Positions 22,801 through 31,174 are shown, counted from the stretch's first letter. The stretch: DNA of 64,000 nucleotides from Liolophura sinensis (GCF_032854445.1 NC_088300.1:9176001-9240000), one strand, 5' to 3'. The notes: a model not told the origin generated them from the letters alone. A program made the numbers and translations.

Positions 22801-23504
22801 GAGAGACAGGGCCCTGGGGCTGATTGCACAAAGCCTTTTCTGACTTTAGTCAAGATTTAAAACCTCTTCATAATGCCTACATTTTTTTACTGGAAGTAGA
22901 AATTTAGACACACTTTTCTGAAAATAATATTGATCGGGTGAGCAAAATTTTGATGTCTAAAACCTATAAATAAGCTTCAAGGTAGTATTTCAAATTTTAA
23001 CTTAAGTTAGAAATGGCTTTGTGGAATCGGTGCCACGCACATGGAAGACATGCACATGGAAGACATGCACATGGGAGACATGCACATGGGAGACATGCAC
23101 AGTTGTCAGAGTTTTGTAGAATTCAAGAAGTGGTCCTTCTGTTGTCAGTATCACGTGTCAAGATGAAGGTGTCTCATGTAGTACAAAAGAAACACTGTGT
23201 GATGTGTAAAATGTGATATAATTTTGTTATAGTTTTGAAATAATGCATCATTGTTATGAGCTTGTTTAAAAACATGTTTAAACTAAATGTAATGTCTCAA
23301 ATTTCAGAAGAATATATTATATCTATTTATGATTTTTAGGCTGCAGAAATATCGAGTTTGATTAAAGACTACCGAACTGAACTGAAGAAAAAACGAACAG
23401 CCAATCAGAATGGCCGAAATTCACAGCTGAGTGTGGAGCGTAATGGACTGTCACCACTAGTATCACCCACATCACCTGATGCTGCTCCCCCCATTCCCCT
23501 ATAA
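1748..23504 (+). CDS. Unconventional myosin tail with tandem MyTH4-FERM domains, 3' half of gene (21 exons)
   Basis: This is the C-terminal 944 codons of a multi-exon gene, read by joining exons at GT/AG sites with all phases agreeing: 1748-1879, 3047-3196, 5730-5800, 6699-6891, 7867-7964, 8654-8741, 9638-10042, 12181-12320, 12693-12889, 13959-14081, 15248-15414, 15560-15636, 15771-15852, 16201-16282, 19669-19772, 20641-20760, 21077-21144, 21556-21724, 22112-22195, 22519-22638, 23340-23504. The domain order is end of MyTH4-1, FERM-1 (about residues 45-379), linker, MyTH4-2 (about 430-605), FERM-2 (about 606-900) and a Ser/Pro-rich tail. MyTH4-FERM tails bind microtubules and the cytoplasmic tails of membrane proteins, in filopodia or stereocilia-type protrusions in known families. 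Tandem MyTH4-FERM modules occur in myosin classes VII, XV and XXII. No SH3 domain is seen between the modules, which favours a class XXII-like or divergent VII-like protein. The motor is outside the window, so the class is inference. Confidence 0.9.
1861..2062 (+). repeat. Degenerate tandem copies of the exon 1 end and its donor
   Basis: The last 20 or so bases of exon 1 and the start of its intron recur about every 45 bp: CTTCAGCCATT near 1860, 1932, 1976 (CTTCGGCCATT) and 2020. The copies have drifted. At the place matching the real donor GTAAGTCG they read GAAAGTTCG, GCAAGTGTG and ATAAATCTG, so each has lost the GT dinucleotide. Confidence 0.7.
2427..2757 (-). mobile_element. tRNA-derived SINE (family B), near full length
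   Basis: Read on the - strand, the element starts near 2757 with a tRNA-like head: an A-box-like TTAGCACAGTTGGTAGAGC, then an anticodon-type loop TTCGGGA flanked by a CCGC/GCGG stem (proline-like), then a B-box-like GGGTCGAGTC. The body contains GACTGGTTGACCCG and GGATTCCTTTGTCGTCATA. A truncated relative lies at 62330-62565. It sits in intron 1 of the myosin in antisense orientation. Confidence 0.75.
3047..10042 (+). CDS. Myosin exons 2-7: first FERM domain
   Basis: Six exons (150, 71, 193, 98, 88 and 405 nt) encode a complete FERM module. The F1 lobe opens with SRVYFMDGKTKAVSV, a ubiquitin-like fold start as in other MyTH4-FERM myosins, and ends GWAIYE. The F2 lobe includes RFVFRKRVYRH, NDPVEYHLLFSEAVY and the VALQLAGLQARV helix. 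The F3 lobe is almost entirely in the large exon 7: PLYGCTFFPITHKG, LLAINMDGVKFI, and the closing helix DIGFLLASY. The exon 3/4 and 5/6 junctions split codons and rejoin cleanly, which supports the splice choices. Confidence 0.88.
3197..3707. other. Start of myosin intron 2, nothing recognised
   Basis: AT-rich intron sequence between the exon 2 donor and the 40-bp array. I see no open frame with coding character and no mobile element signature. Confidence 0.5.
3708..4383. repeat. 40-bp minisatellite, about 17 copies, in myosin intron 2
   Basis: The unit AGTTCAGCTGGGAGTCCCAG plus GACGGCAAATTTGCAGTAGT repeats with a strict 40-bp period and few substitutions (for example TGCAG/TGCGG/TGCCA, GACGGC/GAAGGC). 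The period drops by one base after about 4170, where a copy has a deletion. The part GCTGGGAGTCCCAG is nearly self-complementary, so each copy could form a small hairpin. Confidence 0.93.
4866..5027 (+). mobile_element. SINE copy (family C), diverged
   Basis: Contains CGCCACTGTGACATTTGT, GTCAGTTACTTGCCAAAGGT, a CTCCACCCATGAAA block and the tail ATAAGTGAAACATTCATGAG. The order and wording match the copy at 8866-9018, so this is a dispersed family. The tail resembles that of SINE family A. Confidence 0.6.
7480..7860. repeat. Minisatellite of about 19-bp subunits touching the exon 5 acceptor
   Basis: Units of the type GTATGTGGTATAAATGTGT alternate with ACATGTACACATGT blocks, giving larger units of about 50 bp. 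The last copies run directly into the exon 5 acceptor (GTGGTATGTTTTCAG), so the array replaces most of the usual polypyrimidine tract region. Long antisense open frames rich in Thr, His and Tyr here are products of the repeat, not genes. Confidence 0.9.
8866..9018 (+). mobile_element. SINE copy (family C)
   Basis: Shares with the copy near 4.9 kb the blocks GCACATTTGTACATCACTTG, GTCAGTAACTTGCCAAAG, TTCTTCCACCCACAAAACTG and the tail ATAATTGAAAAACTCTTGAG. A family A SINE follows within 10 bp, so the two form a tandem pair in intron 6 of the myosin. Confidence 0.65.
9027..9291 (+). mobile_element. tRNA-derived SINE (family A), full length
   Basis: The head carries an A-box-like TGTGGCTTAGTTGGTTAGCG and a B-box-like GAGTTCAAGTCC about 65 bp apart, as in a tRNA-derived RNA polymerase III promoter. 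The body has GGCCGTATGTGGGAAGGTCT, GCAACCTGCGGA and CCTCCCACCATAATGCTGGC. The tail has ATAAGTGAAATATTCTTGAG and ends in ATAAATAAATAG. This is the best + strand copy in the window; a comparable - strand copy is at 48970-49219. Confidence 0.85.
10000..11030 (+). repeat. 83-bp tandem array made from the exon 7 end plus donor, about 12 copies
   Basis: The unit begins in exon 7 (CACCTCCTGGTTAAAGTCAG), passes the splice junction GAAAAAG|GTGGGG and continues into intron (CTTGAGGTTAAATCCCTTTA). Copies are nearly identical, differing mainly at AGATCC/AGACCC and ATGGCC/ATGGTC. The last copy, near 11000, and a stub to 11120 are degraded. Each copy keeps the GT donor. Because 83 is not a multiple of 3 and each copy carries TAA/TAG triplets, use of later donors would break the frame. 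Confidence 0.95.
11130..11750. other. Intron 7 interior, nothing recognised
   Basis: Unique AT-rich sequence between the 83-bp array and a SINE fragment. I see no coding signal and no clear element. Confidence 0.5.
11819..11970 (+). mobile_element. SINE family A, 5'-truncated
   Basis: Contains GTGGGAAGGCCTGCCAGCAA, GTGCGGATGGCTGTGGGTTT, TCCTCCCACCGTAATGCTGA, ATAAGTGAAATATTCTTGAG and ends CAATCAAATAAATACATAAA. The tRNA-like head is missing. Confidence 0.85.
12181..12320 (+). CDS. Myosin exon 8: linker between the two MyTH4-FERM modules
   Basis: About 47 residues, beginning MKMTDDDKLRVYSEL, charged and Ala/Gln-rich with no SH3 hallmarks (no ALYDY-type motif, no WW). The acceptor is ATTGGTTCAG and the donor GTGAGTCC. 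In class VII and XV myosins an SH3 domain usually sits at this place. Its absence is the main architectural clue to class. Confidence 0.85.
12693..15636 (+). CDS. Myosin exons 9-12: second MyTH4 domain
   Basis: Four exons (197, 123, 167 and 77 nt). Typical MyTH4 features are present: the AVRMYNGMLELEG helix, FYLQVIKQTTDNP (family pattern LQ..KQTT.NP), WYWQLMSLATCAMVPSNPLV, LNYLQTHLKK, and the closing KFPPSSLEV. Exon 9 ends in phase 1 at ACGG|GTAAGAAC and exon 10 completes the glycine codon, which fixes which of two possible donors is real. A 48-bp array fills the intron between exons 9 and 10. Confidence 0.9.
12874..13910 (+). repeat. 48-bp tandem array made from the exon 9 end plus donor, about 21 copies
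   Basis: The unit starts with the exon 9 end (GGCGAAACGG) and donor (GTAAATATC) and continues CATGCTGAGCTAAACGATAA. The period is 48 bp, so reading in the exon 9 frame gives a 16-residue repeat (GKYHAELNDNDGTGET and variants). That frame stays open from exon 9 to about 13338, where small indels end it. A second frame is open from 13257 to 13769. Copies differ by many substitutions, and some lack one segment. The array occupies nearly all of intron 9. Confidence 0.95.
14190..14985. other. Intron 10 interior, nothing recognised
   Basis: Unique sequence between exon 10 and a SINE copy. An open frame of about 100 codons at 14646-14954 has no recognisable domain and no good splice context, and is probably chance. 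Confidence 0.45.
14989..15164 (+). mobile_element. SINE copy with tRNA-like head, diverged (family A-like)
   Basis: Starts GGGGGCCTCACTAGCTCAGA (A-box-like TAGCTCAGATGGTTCAAGCG) and ends with AAAAATTCTTGAGCAGGGCT and an A-rich AATAATAAGAAAATAAA tail. The body is shortened relative to the 9.0-kb copy. Confidence 0.6.
15771..23504 (+). CDS. Myosin exons 13-21: second FERM domain and C-terminal tail
   Basis: Nine exons. The F1 lobe is KEKVYFVNGELRIIEFDS to GFALYEIMGSIE. F2 includes MSDTISKWERWAKGN, KRLFIVPYLNMNDPVECELV and ALKLQSEIDDCP. F3 includes WLFFGSTVFEVTQGYTTAMP, LLLLINEAGLHVVHP and a last helix around AAEISSLIKDYRTELKKK. The FFGSTVFEV wording closely resembles the F3 start in class VII myosins. 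After the FERM fold a tail of about 35 residues rich in Asn, Ser and Pro ends PPIPL followed by TAA. A proline-rich C terminus may bind partner domains, but that is a guess. Confidence 0.88.
16013..16105 (-). mobile_element. SINE family A fragment (3' end)
   Basis: Reverse-strand match to the family tail: TTTGATTGGTGTTTTATGCT, TATTCAAGAATATTTCACTT, then a shortened body ending AAGCCAGCATG. Lies in intron 13. Confidence 0.75.
16211..18595 (+). repeat. 59/118-bp higher-order tandem array built from exon 14 and its donor, about 20 copies
   Basis: The unit is two related 59-bp halves. Half A matches the real exon end (TGCTGAGGGCTTTGCTCTCT, ATGGGCTCTATAG) followed by GTGAGTATC. Half B has GACGGC, GTGAAGTC and is followed by GTACCAT instead. 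The dimer repeats every 118 bp with almost no divergence; near 16.75, 17.64 and 18.3 kb an extra 59-bp half breaks the alternation. The genuine exon 14 forms the first half of the first copy. Confidence 0.96.
18595..19560 (+). repeat. 30-bp tandem array derived from the same junction, splice-site-like
   Basis: Continues from the 118-bp array but with a short unit GTGAGTACCATGAAATCATG plus RGCTCTGCAG, period about 30 bp and more variable toward 18.6-19.2 kb. Many copies read CTCTGCAG|GTGAGT or CTGCAG|GTAAGT, which is both a good donor and an acceptor-like end. A frame open from 19269 to 19550 shows a 10-residue periodicity. The array ends about 110 bp before the exon 15 acceptor. Confidence 0.92.
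19773..20640. other. Myosin intron 15, nothing recognised
   Basis: AT-rich unique intron sequence. No repeat, element or coding signal is seen. Confidence 0.5.
21893..22040 (-). mobile_element. SINE family A fragment, diverged
   Basis: Reverse-strand tail TTTGATTGGTGTTTTACGCT, then AGCGTCATTATGGTGTGAGG, AATCCACAACCATCCGCGGG. These match the family A body (ACGGTGGGAGG, CGACCATCCGCAGG) in order. Lies in intron 18. Confidence 0.7.
23035..23102. repeat. Short 15-bp tandem repeat, about 4.5 copies
   Basis: GCACATGGAAGACAT / GCACATGGGAGACAT repeated in myosin intron 20. Confidence 0.85.
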
Positions 23505-23514
23505 GCAGATTAAT

Positions 23515-24005
23515 GCTCTGTGACCCTTTCCTCTGTAAGACACTGTGACCCTTTCCTCTGTAAAACATTTGATACTATTAGTCCCAGTCCTCTGTTAGAC
23601 ATTTGATGCTATTGGTCACTTTCCTATGTAAGACGTTCAGCACTACTGGTCGCTTTCCTTTGTAAGACATTCAGCACTACTGGTCCCTTTCCTATGTAAG
23701 ATGTTCAGTGCTACTGGTCCCTTTCCTATGTAAGATGTTCAGTGCTACTGGTCCCTTTCCTATGTAAGATGTTCAGTGCTACTGGTCCCTTTCCTTTGTA
23801 AGATGTTCAGTGCTACTGGTCCCTTTCCTATGTAAGAATTTCAATGCTACTGGTCCCTTTCCTATGTAAGATGTTCAGTGCTACTGGTCCCTTTCCTATG
23901 TAAGATGTTCAGTGCTACTGGTCCATTTCCTTTGTAAGATGTTCAGTGCTACTGGTCCCTTTCCTATGTAAGAATTTCAATGCTACTGGTCCCTTTCCTC
24001 TCCAA
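23515..24005. repeat. 34-bp minisatellite just after the myosin stop codon, about 14 copies
   Basis: The unit GTAAGATGTTCAGTGCTACT plus GGTCCCTTTCCTAT repeats every 34 bp, with more diverged copies at the start (CCCTTTCCTCTGTAAGACAC). It begins within 15 bp of the stop codon, so it should be in the 3' UTR if the transcript extends this far. Confidence 0.93.
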
Positions 24006-24344
24006 GAAGAATGGGATTGACTCTGAAGTCGCCCACCTGTTCCTGAGAGGATAGACTACGTGTCCACCGTATCCTCCTCAGTCGTGTGGCTGTAGTTCTG
24101 AAGCTAGCGGACATCGGCTGACTTCCGATAATTTGTTACCTTTTAATACCCAGTTTTCATTCTTTGTTAAAAATTACTTTTTCTAGATAACTAGAAAGAA
24201 AAAGTACAAAGCTTTAATACAAAGCTTAGAACCAGTTTGAATTGTAACCTCTCTGTTTTTACACCTTGATACTGATCTTTTAATTGTATGTGTTCATCTC
24301 AAATAATTATTCACACAAGGACTTACTTATTTTATGTCTTTGTG

Positions 24345-24740
24345 TATGTGACAGTGACAGTTTGGCTGTGGACAGGGAATGTGTTTATGTATAGGACAGT
24401 GACAGTTTGGCTGTGGACAGGGAATGTGTTTATGTATAGGACAGTGATAGTCTGGCTTTGGACAGGGAATGTGTTATGTATAGGACAGTGACAGTTTGGC
24501 TGTGGACAGAGATGTGTTTATGTATAGGACAGTGACAGTTTGGCTGTGGACAGGGAATGTGTTTATGTATATGACAGTGACAGTTTGGCTGTGGACAGGG
24601 AATGTGTTTATGTATAGGACAGTGACAGTTTGGCTGTGGACAGGGAATGTGTTTATGTATAGGACAGTGACAGTTTGGCTGTGGACAGTGAATGTGTTTA
24701 TGCATAGGACAGTTCATTTGTGGACAGGAAATGTGCTCAT
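24345..24740. repeat. 45-bp minisatellite, about 8-9 copies, downstream of the myosin
   Basis: The unit GACAGTGACAGTTTGGCTGT plus GGACAGGGAATGTGTTTATGTATAG repeats with a 45-bp period. Some copies have small deletions (near 24470 and 24510). As 45 is a multiple of 3, chance open frames appear on both strands. Probably 3' UTR or immediate downstream DNA. Confidence 0.92.
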
Positions 24741-27700
24741 ACATGTTGTAGTAGAACAGTGTTGAGGTTATAGTGAAACCACGAACATGCATCTGGCTGT
24801 CACAACATGGGTTAATATGACCCACAAGAGAGGCCCTTGAGGTATTCTTGTAAACATGTCTTGTTTTTACTGCATGTGACCAGGACAATATCTACATAGC
24901 TAGTTCAGAACCAATGCGCAGAGCACTCTCTCTGGTGCCATTGGTGGTAAGGTAAAGACATCTTCTTATTGCTTTTTACAAATGTTAGATTCTCATGTCA
25001 TTATTGTGTTCCGTAAGTATTCTGCAGGAGCTCAGGAAGGAAAACTACATGTGTGTACATTTAGACCAAAATCCATACTGTACATTGTTTTCTTATTTAT
25101 GCATATAGTTGTGTATTATATTATTGGTACTAATCATTATGCACTAAACTTGATTAGTAGATATGAATTGTGGAAATATTTTTGTGTCAAGTTTTTGATT
25201 GTTTTACATGTGCTGGATCGGGTTTTCTTTCAATGTTTGATGCAGAGAATGGTATAAAATATGCGTATTTTGTATGAAAAGGATGTTAACAAAGTTATGG
25301 TACAAAATAATTTAATATATTCGCTTTGGACAGCAAAGAGTTTTAGAAAACTTTGTATTTTGAGCTTGTTTTGCATAAATTAAAGGTTATTTCAGTGTCT
25401 GAAACAGTGAAAAATGTTTGAACTAAGTGTTTTCAGATTTATGTAGAGATTTCTGAAAATTGTTACATAAGACAAATTATGAGCTGATATTGTAATCTAA
25501 TGATTTTAATATTTATAAAATATTTTCCCCTCAGAGTTTTTGCTTAGAAAGCAGTCCACATGCTCTGGTATACATGTAAATCGACTGCTATTGATATTCT
25601 GTCAGAAGTGGCAGTTCTTGTGTCAAGGTCAAGTGTTTAAAAGACTCTGTGATTGACTGTTTTCCACAAAAAGTTGAACTAGATTTTAGTATTTTTATAC
25701 AGCAATAAATACTTGTACGCATACATACATGCATACAGAATGTACTTAGATATATATGTCACCAGTCAGTTAATTTTGTATAAGCAACCCACGTTTTTGT
25801 TCCAGGTGACTTTGTAAGCCTTAGTATCTTCTAAGTTTGGAGTATTTTTTTGTGAACATTCAGACAGCTTGGAAGGATTCCTTAGGTGATAAATTATACA
25901 ATTTTTGGTGTAGCATTTTCTTTAGTATGGAGACATTTAAGACATGACCAAGACAGAAATATGTTGTAGGAACATTGCCACTCAAAGAATTCTGATTGAC
26001 TTGATATAAAATTTGATGTACAATTAACCAGATATCATGATTTAAAGTATTAAGGGAGTAGAAAAAACAGCTTTAATTACGACAAATGAATGATAAGCTA
26101 TGAGAAAATTCAACTTGGATTGTCTTCATATACAGATGTGATGATGTGTATTCCTGGAGTACACAATCTGTATGTGTACATGTATGCACTATTAATAGAA
26201 CTTTACAGTCTGAATTTATAGGTCACCACTTCTCAGGAGTTTTGTAGTTCACAAGAATTCCCTTGTGAGGATTGTATGGTATCCTTTTGATTTTGTTTTA
26301 TTACTTGTTTTTATGGCACACCATCTTGACATCTTCCCCTAACTGTTAACTGTGGAGGTTTATTGGGTGCCTGGAGAAGGGCAGTGTCTTTCTCTGAACT
26401 TGCCCTGTCTGTCTTCCTTCACCCATACACCTGACGACTCCCGTATAAGTGAAGTAGTCAGGAGTCTACGGGTTGTAGTGTAGAGTTTATGGTTTGACAG
26501 AAGTTAATTTCTTCTAATTATTGGGATACCTGGTCTGCTCATTTTAGCCAGTGTATATGTAATTGTAGGAGGAATATTTGGTATCTTTTTTTCTCACATG
26601 ATTAGACCATCTAATGAACAACATACTCGTATGTTTACTTTTTACAAAAAGCTGGGAAAGAAATGTAATATTTTGCTCTCCGCACTACTAATATATGTCC
26701 TAAAAATGCCCTAAATATATAGGGTGGCCTGGGAAACGTGTGAACTCCAAACTAGCAAGTTGTTTGTGGTGTACTTACTGGGAACTACATGACACATTTG
26801 GGAAACTAAAGCAATAATCAAAACAGTACGAAGCCGGAGAAGTCACAGACAGCTTCTCTACCACTATTAAAAGCAGCAATGGGAAAAAATAAAAGAAAAA
26901 ATGAAAGCGGTTGATCAAAAATGAAAAGATATATTTGATAGCCAAAGTAAGAGATCTTGGGATTTTCAGTTTGAGTCTTCATGCAGTGCTGCTCTTTATA
27001 AAAATAACACAAAAATTGTTAGTTTTGTCATACCTTTGATAATTAACCTTTTAATAATAATTTGTCAATAATAATAATATATATAAAGGAAATAAAATGT
27101 AGGTGTCCCATAACAAATTTCTTTTTGTAATCATGATCTTTTTTGTTTGTATTAATTTTTGTGTTTGTGTTAATTTTTATGTTGAAAATTTGTGTCAGTT
27201 GATGGTGACAGTTTTTACACTATCATCACTTCGCCGATATATTTATCTTAGATCATAACTTCTTGTAGGGCCTACCCCGTGTTTTTCCCTGGCCCTACGT
27301 AATTCTCATTCTTTAAAGCCCCTTACTTTCAATTGTTAAGCTCTGAAAGTGCTAAGATTATTTTTGTTTACAAGCTTTATTCTCATTGTTATACCTCAAA
27401 TATTTTTAAATATGATATTTTCTTTTGTCGAGAGGGAAGGCGGGGACGATCATTGACCTGGTAATCACTAAATTGGATATACTTTGTTGTCTGCACCATT
27501 TACTATATTTTGGCTCCTAATTTATGTCTAGAAGTATTGCCTCGATTTTTTTCACACTTATTTTGTGATATTACTGTCTCATATACAGGTTTAACGTTTT
27601 GAGGTCTTTGAAGGTCTTGTCAAAAACAGCACACTGAAAGGATAGATCATGGAATACAGAATTTATCTCAGTTAATGAGATTGAGAAATGTTACAGTAGT

Positions 27701-28255
27701 TGGAGAAGTTCCAGGTATTTTAGAGATATTCAGAAAAGCTCTAAAGTTAGTTCTACGCAATCCCCCTAAATGCATACGTAAATACTCAACAAAGCAAAAA
27801 TGCTGCCTAAATGTATATCTATTAATACTCTGAAAAGCAAAAATGCTCGCCAAGGCCACAACCTGGTATTTCTGGCCTTAATGTACTTTTATACAAATTT
27901 CCATACATTTTTTTTTTGAATTGTTGAAGATGAATTATCATTAAAACTGTTCAGTTATCTCCGAAACTGTTCGTTTTGGTTTTGTTATTCGATATGAATT
28001 AAGAAAACAAAACAGTTCCATATGATTTAATCATAATACGTTGTGATTGAATGAATGGAATGATTATGCCTTTACGCCACATGGACAGTATTTCGGCCAT
28101 ATTGTGGCGAACGTTATGATTGAAGTTGGCCACATTTCAGCTATGTGTGTGTCTACTATGCGCCAGCATTCTTAAGATAAATGATACTCGAGGCCCTAAA
28201 AGAAAGAGCAGTTAACTGTTTCTGTCATTTGATGGACTTACGCAATGAGTTCAGG
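24741..28255. other. AT-rich downstream region, probable 3' UTR then intergenic
   Basis: No coding region is recognised on either strand. A canonical AATAAA at 25704-25709 is a candidate polyadenylation signal for the myosin transcript. A block at 26340-26480 (CTTCACCCATACACC, CGTATAAGTGAAGTAGTCAG) looks like a very diverged SINE tail. Confidence 0.45.
25704..25709 (+). promoter_or_regulatory. Candidate polyadenylation signal for the myosin gene
   Basis: AATAAA, about 2.2 kb after the stop codon in AT-rich DNA. Other variants could be used instead; transcript data would be needed to choose. Confidence 0.25.
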
Positions 28256-28258
28256 TGA

Positions 28259-28431
28259 TGCAGGCTTCGAGGGTCGTATTTGGGAAGACCTGATGCCAGC
28301 ATCCTAAGGATGGTCGTACGTTTTTACCAGGCTCTACCCGGTTTCTTCCCACCATAATGCTATCCGCCGTTGTACGCTTATGCGTGAAATATTCTTCGCA
28401 TTCGACGTAAAACACCAGTCAAATAAATAAA
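28259..28431 (+). mobile_element. SINE family A, 5'-truncated and diverged
   Basis: Contains TTTGGGAAGACCTGATGCCA, CTCTACCCGGTTTCTTCCCA, CCATAATGCTATCCGCCGTT, GTGAAATATTCTTCGCATTC and CACCAGTCAAATAAATAAAC. A small insertion (CGCTTATG) interrupts the ATAAGTGAAA block. Confidence 0.8.
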
Positions 28432-28924
28432 CCTCTTGAATGGCGTATCATTAGTTTGCCTTTGTTAACTTCATCGTAAAAACGAGACAAACTAAGAGTG
28501 AAGTAACATGTAAAAGGTCATTGGTTCGGAAAAACGTTACCAACGACTGCTATCCATCAAACATATACAATTGCAAGCCTACATACAAGACCCAGACACC
28601 AGAAAAAGGCGACACTATGGACAGCTGCGTCATATAAGCAATCGAGCCGGCTGGACAGCAATAGCGACTTACGACTACTGTGATCGTCCTGCACAGTCAA
28701 CCTTTATACCTCACCTTAGATGGCCTCAACAGGCATTGTATTTGATCTAATTCTCACTTGAAGAAATTTCATCTCGTTTGAGAAAGAAAACACGCTGACG
28801 AAGAGCTATATCAATTTCCTGTTCAAATGACTATTAAAATGCCTGTATGCGCCACCAAATATATTTTTTCCCGCGGATGTCTCTTATAACCTAAGTGATA
28901 TGAACTTCTTAACCTGTGCGGAGA

Positions 28925-29930
28925 TACACCACGGCCTGTAAAGAAGTTTTTCCAAAAACTCACGACTTCAAATCCATTCGTCTCCATCTGTACAGTACGG
29001 CCTTAAGTGTAAGGAAATTTGGCCAAAAGAAACCCAGGAGTTCAGTTCATCTGGATCCGTGCAGTGCCACCTTATTATAAGTGTCAGGAAATTTGGCAAG
29101 AAAAAAACCCCAGATGTTGAAATCCATTCCCCTGGATTCGTGTAGTACCATGTTAAATGTCAGGAAGTTTGGCAAAAGACCCAGGATTTCAAATCCATCC
29201 CCCTGGATTCGTGCAGAACGACCTGCAGTGTCAATAAGTTTGAACACGGGAGTTTAAAATCATTTACTGCTGGACCCATGTATTACCGCTTTAAGAGTAA
29301 GAAAGCTTGGTAAAAATCCAGCAGTTAAAATCTATTTCCGTGCAGTACCGGCTTGAGTGTCAGGAAGTTTGCCAAAAAAGCCAGGTGTTCAAATCCGTTC
29401 CCCGCTGGATGTATTATAACAGCCTGATTTGTCAATAAGTGTTTCAGGTTTCAGATTAGAATGCTGCTGAATTTACTATCACCCTATCAGTTAGATGTAA
29501 GAGGCTGGATCAAACAGGCCTACTGCCGTGTGTGTTAGTAAGTATGTCAAGAAGATAAAGTTTTCAAATCCAGATCATTTTGGATTCAATGCTGTTACAT
29601 GTGTAAAGAAATCTGTCAAGGAAACCAAGTGTTCAACTTGGTGCTCAAAGGACGAACTACCGCCTTATTTTGGAGAAAGTCTGTCCATCAGATCGACCAT
29701 GTGTTCAAATCCACAACTTGTTGGACAGATTATCGTCTTATGTTTCCCATAGTGGGCCAGTAACATCACGTGTTCAAATTCAGATCTCGCTACGATATGG
29801 CTGAATCATTCATTCATTCAAATCCAGATCTTGTGTGACTCATTGTCGTCTTATGTGTCAGAGAATTGACCAATCGGAGCAGGTTTAAGTTCAGATCTTG
29901 CGGTACCCATTTCCGCCATGTGTCAGAGAG
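28925..29930. repeat. Degenerate tandem repeat of about 75 bp, roughly 13 copies
   Basis: Recurring order: GTGTCAGGAAGTTTGGCAAA, then GTTCAAATCC (or TTTCAAATCC), then CCCCTGGATTCGTGCAGTAC. Spacing between successive AGGAA(A/G)TTTGGC blocks is about 70-78 bp. Copies differ heavily, so the array is old. The GTTCAAATCC motif resembles a tRNA T-loop/B-box. Confidence 0.75.
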
Positions 29931-30110
29931 TTGGCATGAAACCCGTCATTTCGGTATGAAGCCCATCTTCTCGGTATGAAACTCCTGTCTGTTGTCCTAT
30001 CAACATGAAACCTGTCCTGTCGGCATGAAACGCGTTCAGTCGACTTGACACCCGTCCTGACGAAATCAAACACGTCCAGTGAAAATCAAACCCATTCAGT
30101 CACAAAGAGG
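29925..30110. repeat. Degenerate short repeat with CATGAAAC / CCGTCC motifs
   Basis: Seven or so loose copies of TCGGCATGAAACCCGTCCTG-like text spaced about 22-24 bp apart, directly after the 75-bp array. Confidence 0.55.
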
Positions 30111-30600
30111 CGTGATGGTGGTCATGTTTTAAGGTGACATAAAAGCGATCAATCTGCCCTCGTTGGTATACGACTTGACATTCTGTTTTATTAGACTCCC
30201 TTTGTCATATTTTGTATGCCAGTGTTGAGCATCGGGGTGGTGATGTGCACCTTATGACACCCCCGCCGCCAACATCGGATTTACGACATGACTAAATTGT
30301 CGGGTACAGAAGTCCCAGAAGTACAGAAATAATGAAATGCACTGCAAATTTTAACGGCTCGTGACTTCTATTTGAAAAAACACACACATTAATGTGCAAA
30401 CGCCAGACGTCTCATCCATAAACGCGCTACATGTATATGGTGGGGCTATACACGCATACATTTTGTTAAAACATAGGCTGGCTTCCTTTTTATAACATGG
30501 ACGTTTTCAGTAAATCATTTCCAACGTTTTCTCCAAAACATTGGTGTTTTATAGGAAACATGTGACATGTCTACTAGAGTTGTGAAATAGCCGTTTTTAT

Positions 30601-31082
30601 GTTAAAGTGAACATAAAGTCAGTCACTAAAACTGAATAAATTAATAAAGTAGTCTTCCAGAAATGTTCTAAAAATATTTTTAAGAATTATACAACGCTTA
30701 TCAACAAAATATATAGCAAGCAATCGTCTGTATCTAGCCACTCATTTGGTGACGCCATTTTGCCATGTTTTAACCATCTAGAGTGACGTCGGTATTCAAC
30801 AATGTGACAATGAAAAAATACGAACAAAAACGCTCTCTTTTCAATGGGCCGATGCTTTTTTTAGTTTCACTATCGGCCAGGGCGACGTTCGACGTTCAGC
30901 CAATTATCATGTGACACTTGTCCGAGTGAATTGTCCGTCAGTGCCATATCCCCAAAGCCGAACTTCATCTTCTCTGCTTTCAAAACTTGACGGAATTTTT
31001 TTTCATATTTTTTCTGTGATAACCGTGCAATATATCATTTTTTCAATGTATATGTAATAACAAACTTTATGTTCACTTTAAC
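30601..31082. mobile_element. MITE-like non-autonomous DNA transposon
   Basis: The ends are perfect inverted repeats of 19 bp: GTTAAAGTGAACATAAAGT at 30601-30619 and its exact reverse complement at 31064-31082. The 480-bp interior has no open frame of note. A target-site duplication is not obvious. This fits a miniature inverted-repeat element; the parent transposon is not in the window. Confidence 0.75.
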
Positions 31083-31174
31083 ATCTATATGTAAATAAAA
31101 TACAAATAAGACTTCTGTGCCAATGCTATACATGTAGGTGACCATTGATGCAGGTGTCTGTTGTCTAATAAAAG

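Noticed and set aside
24430-24888. 152-codon antisense frame rich in Cys, Pro and His
   Set aside because: Produced by the 45-bp array, whose period is a multiple of 3. Not a metal-binding protein gene.
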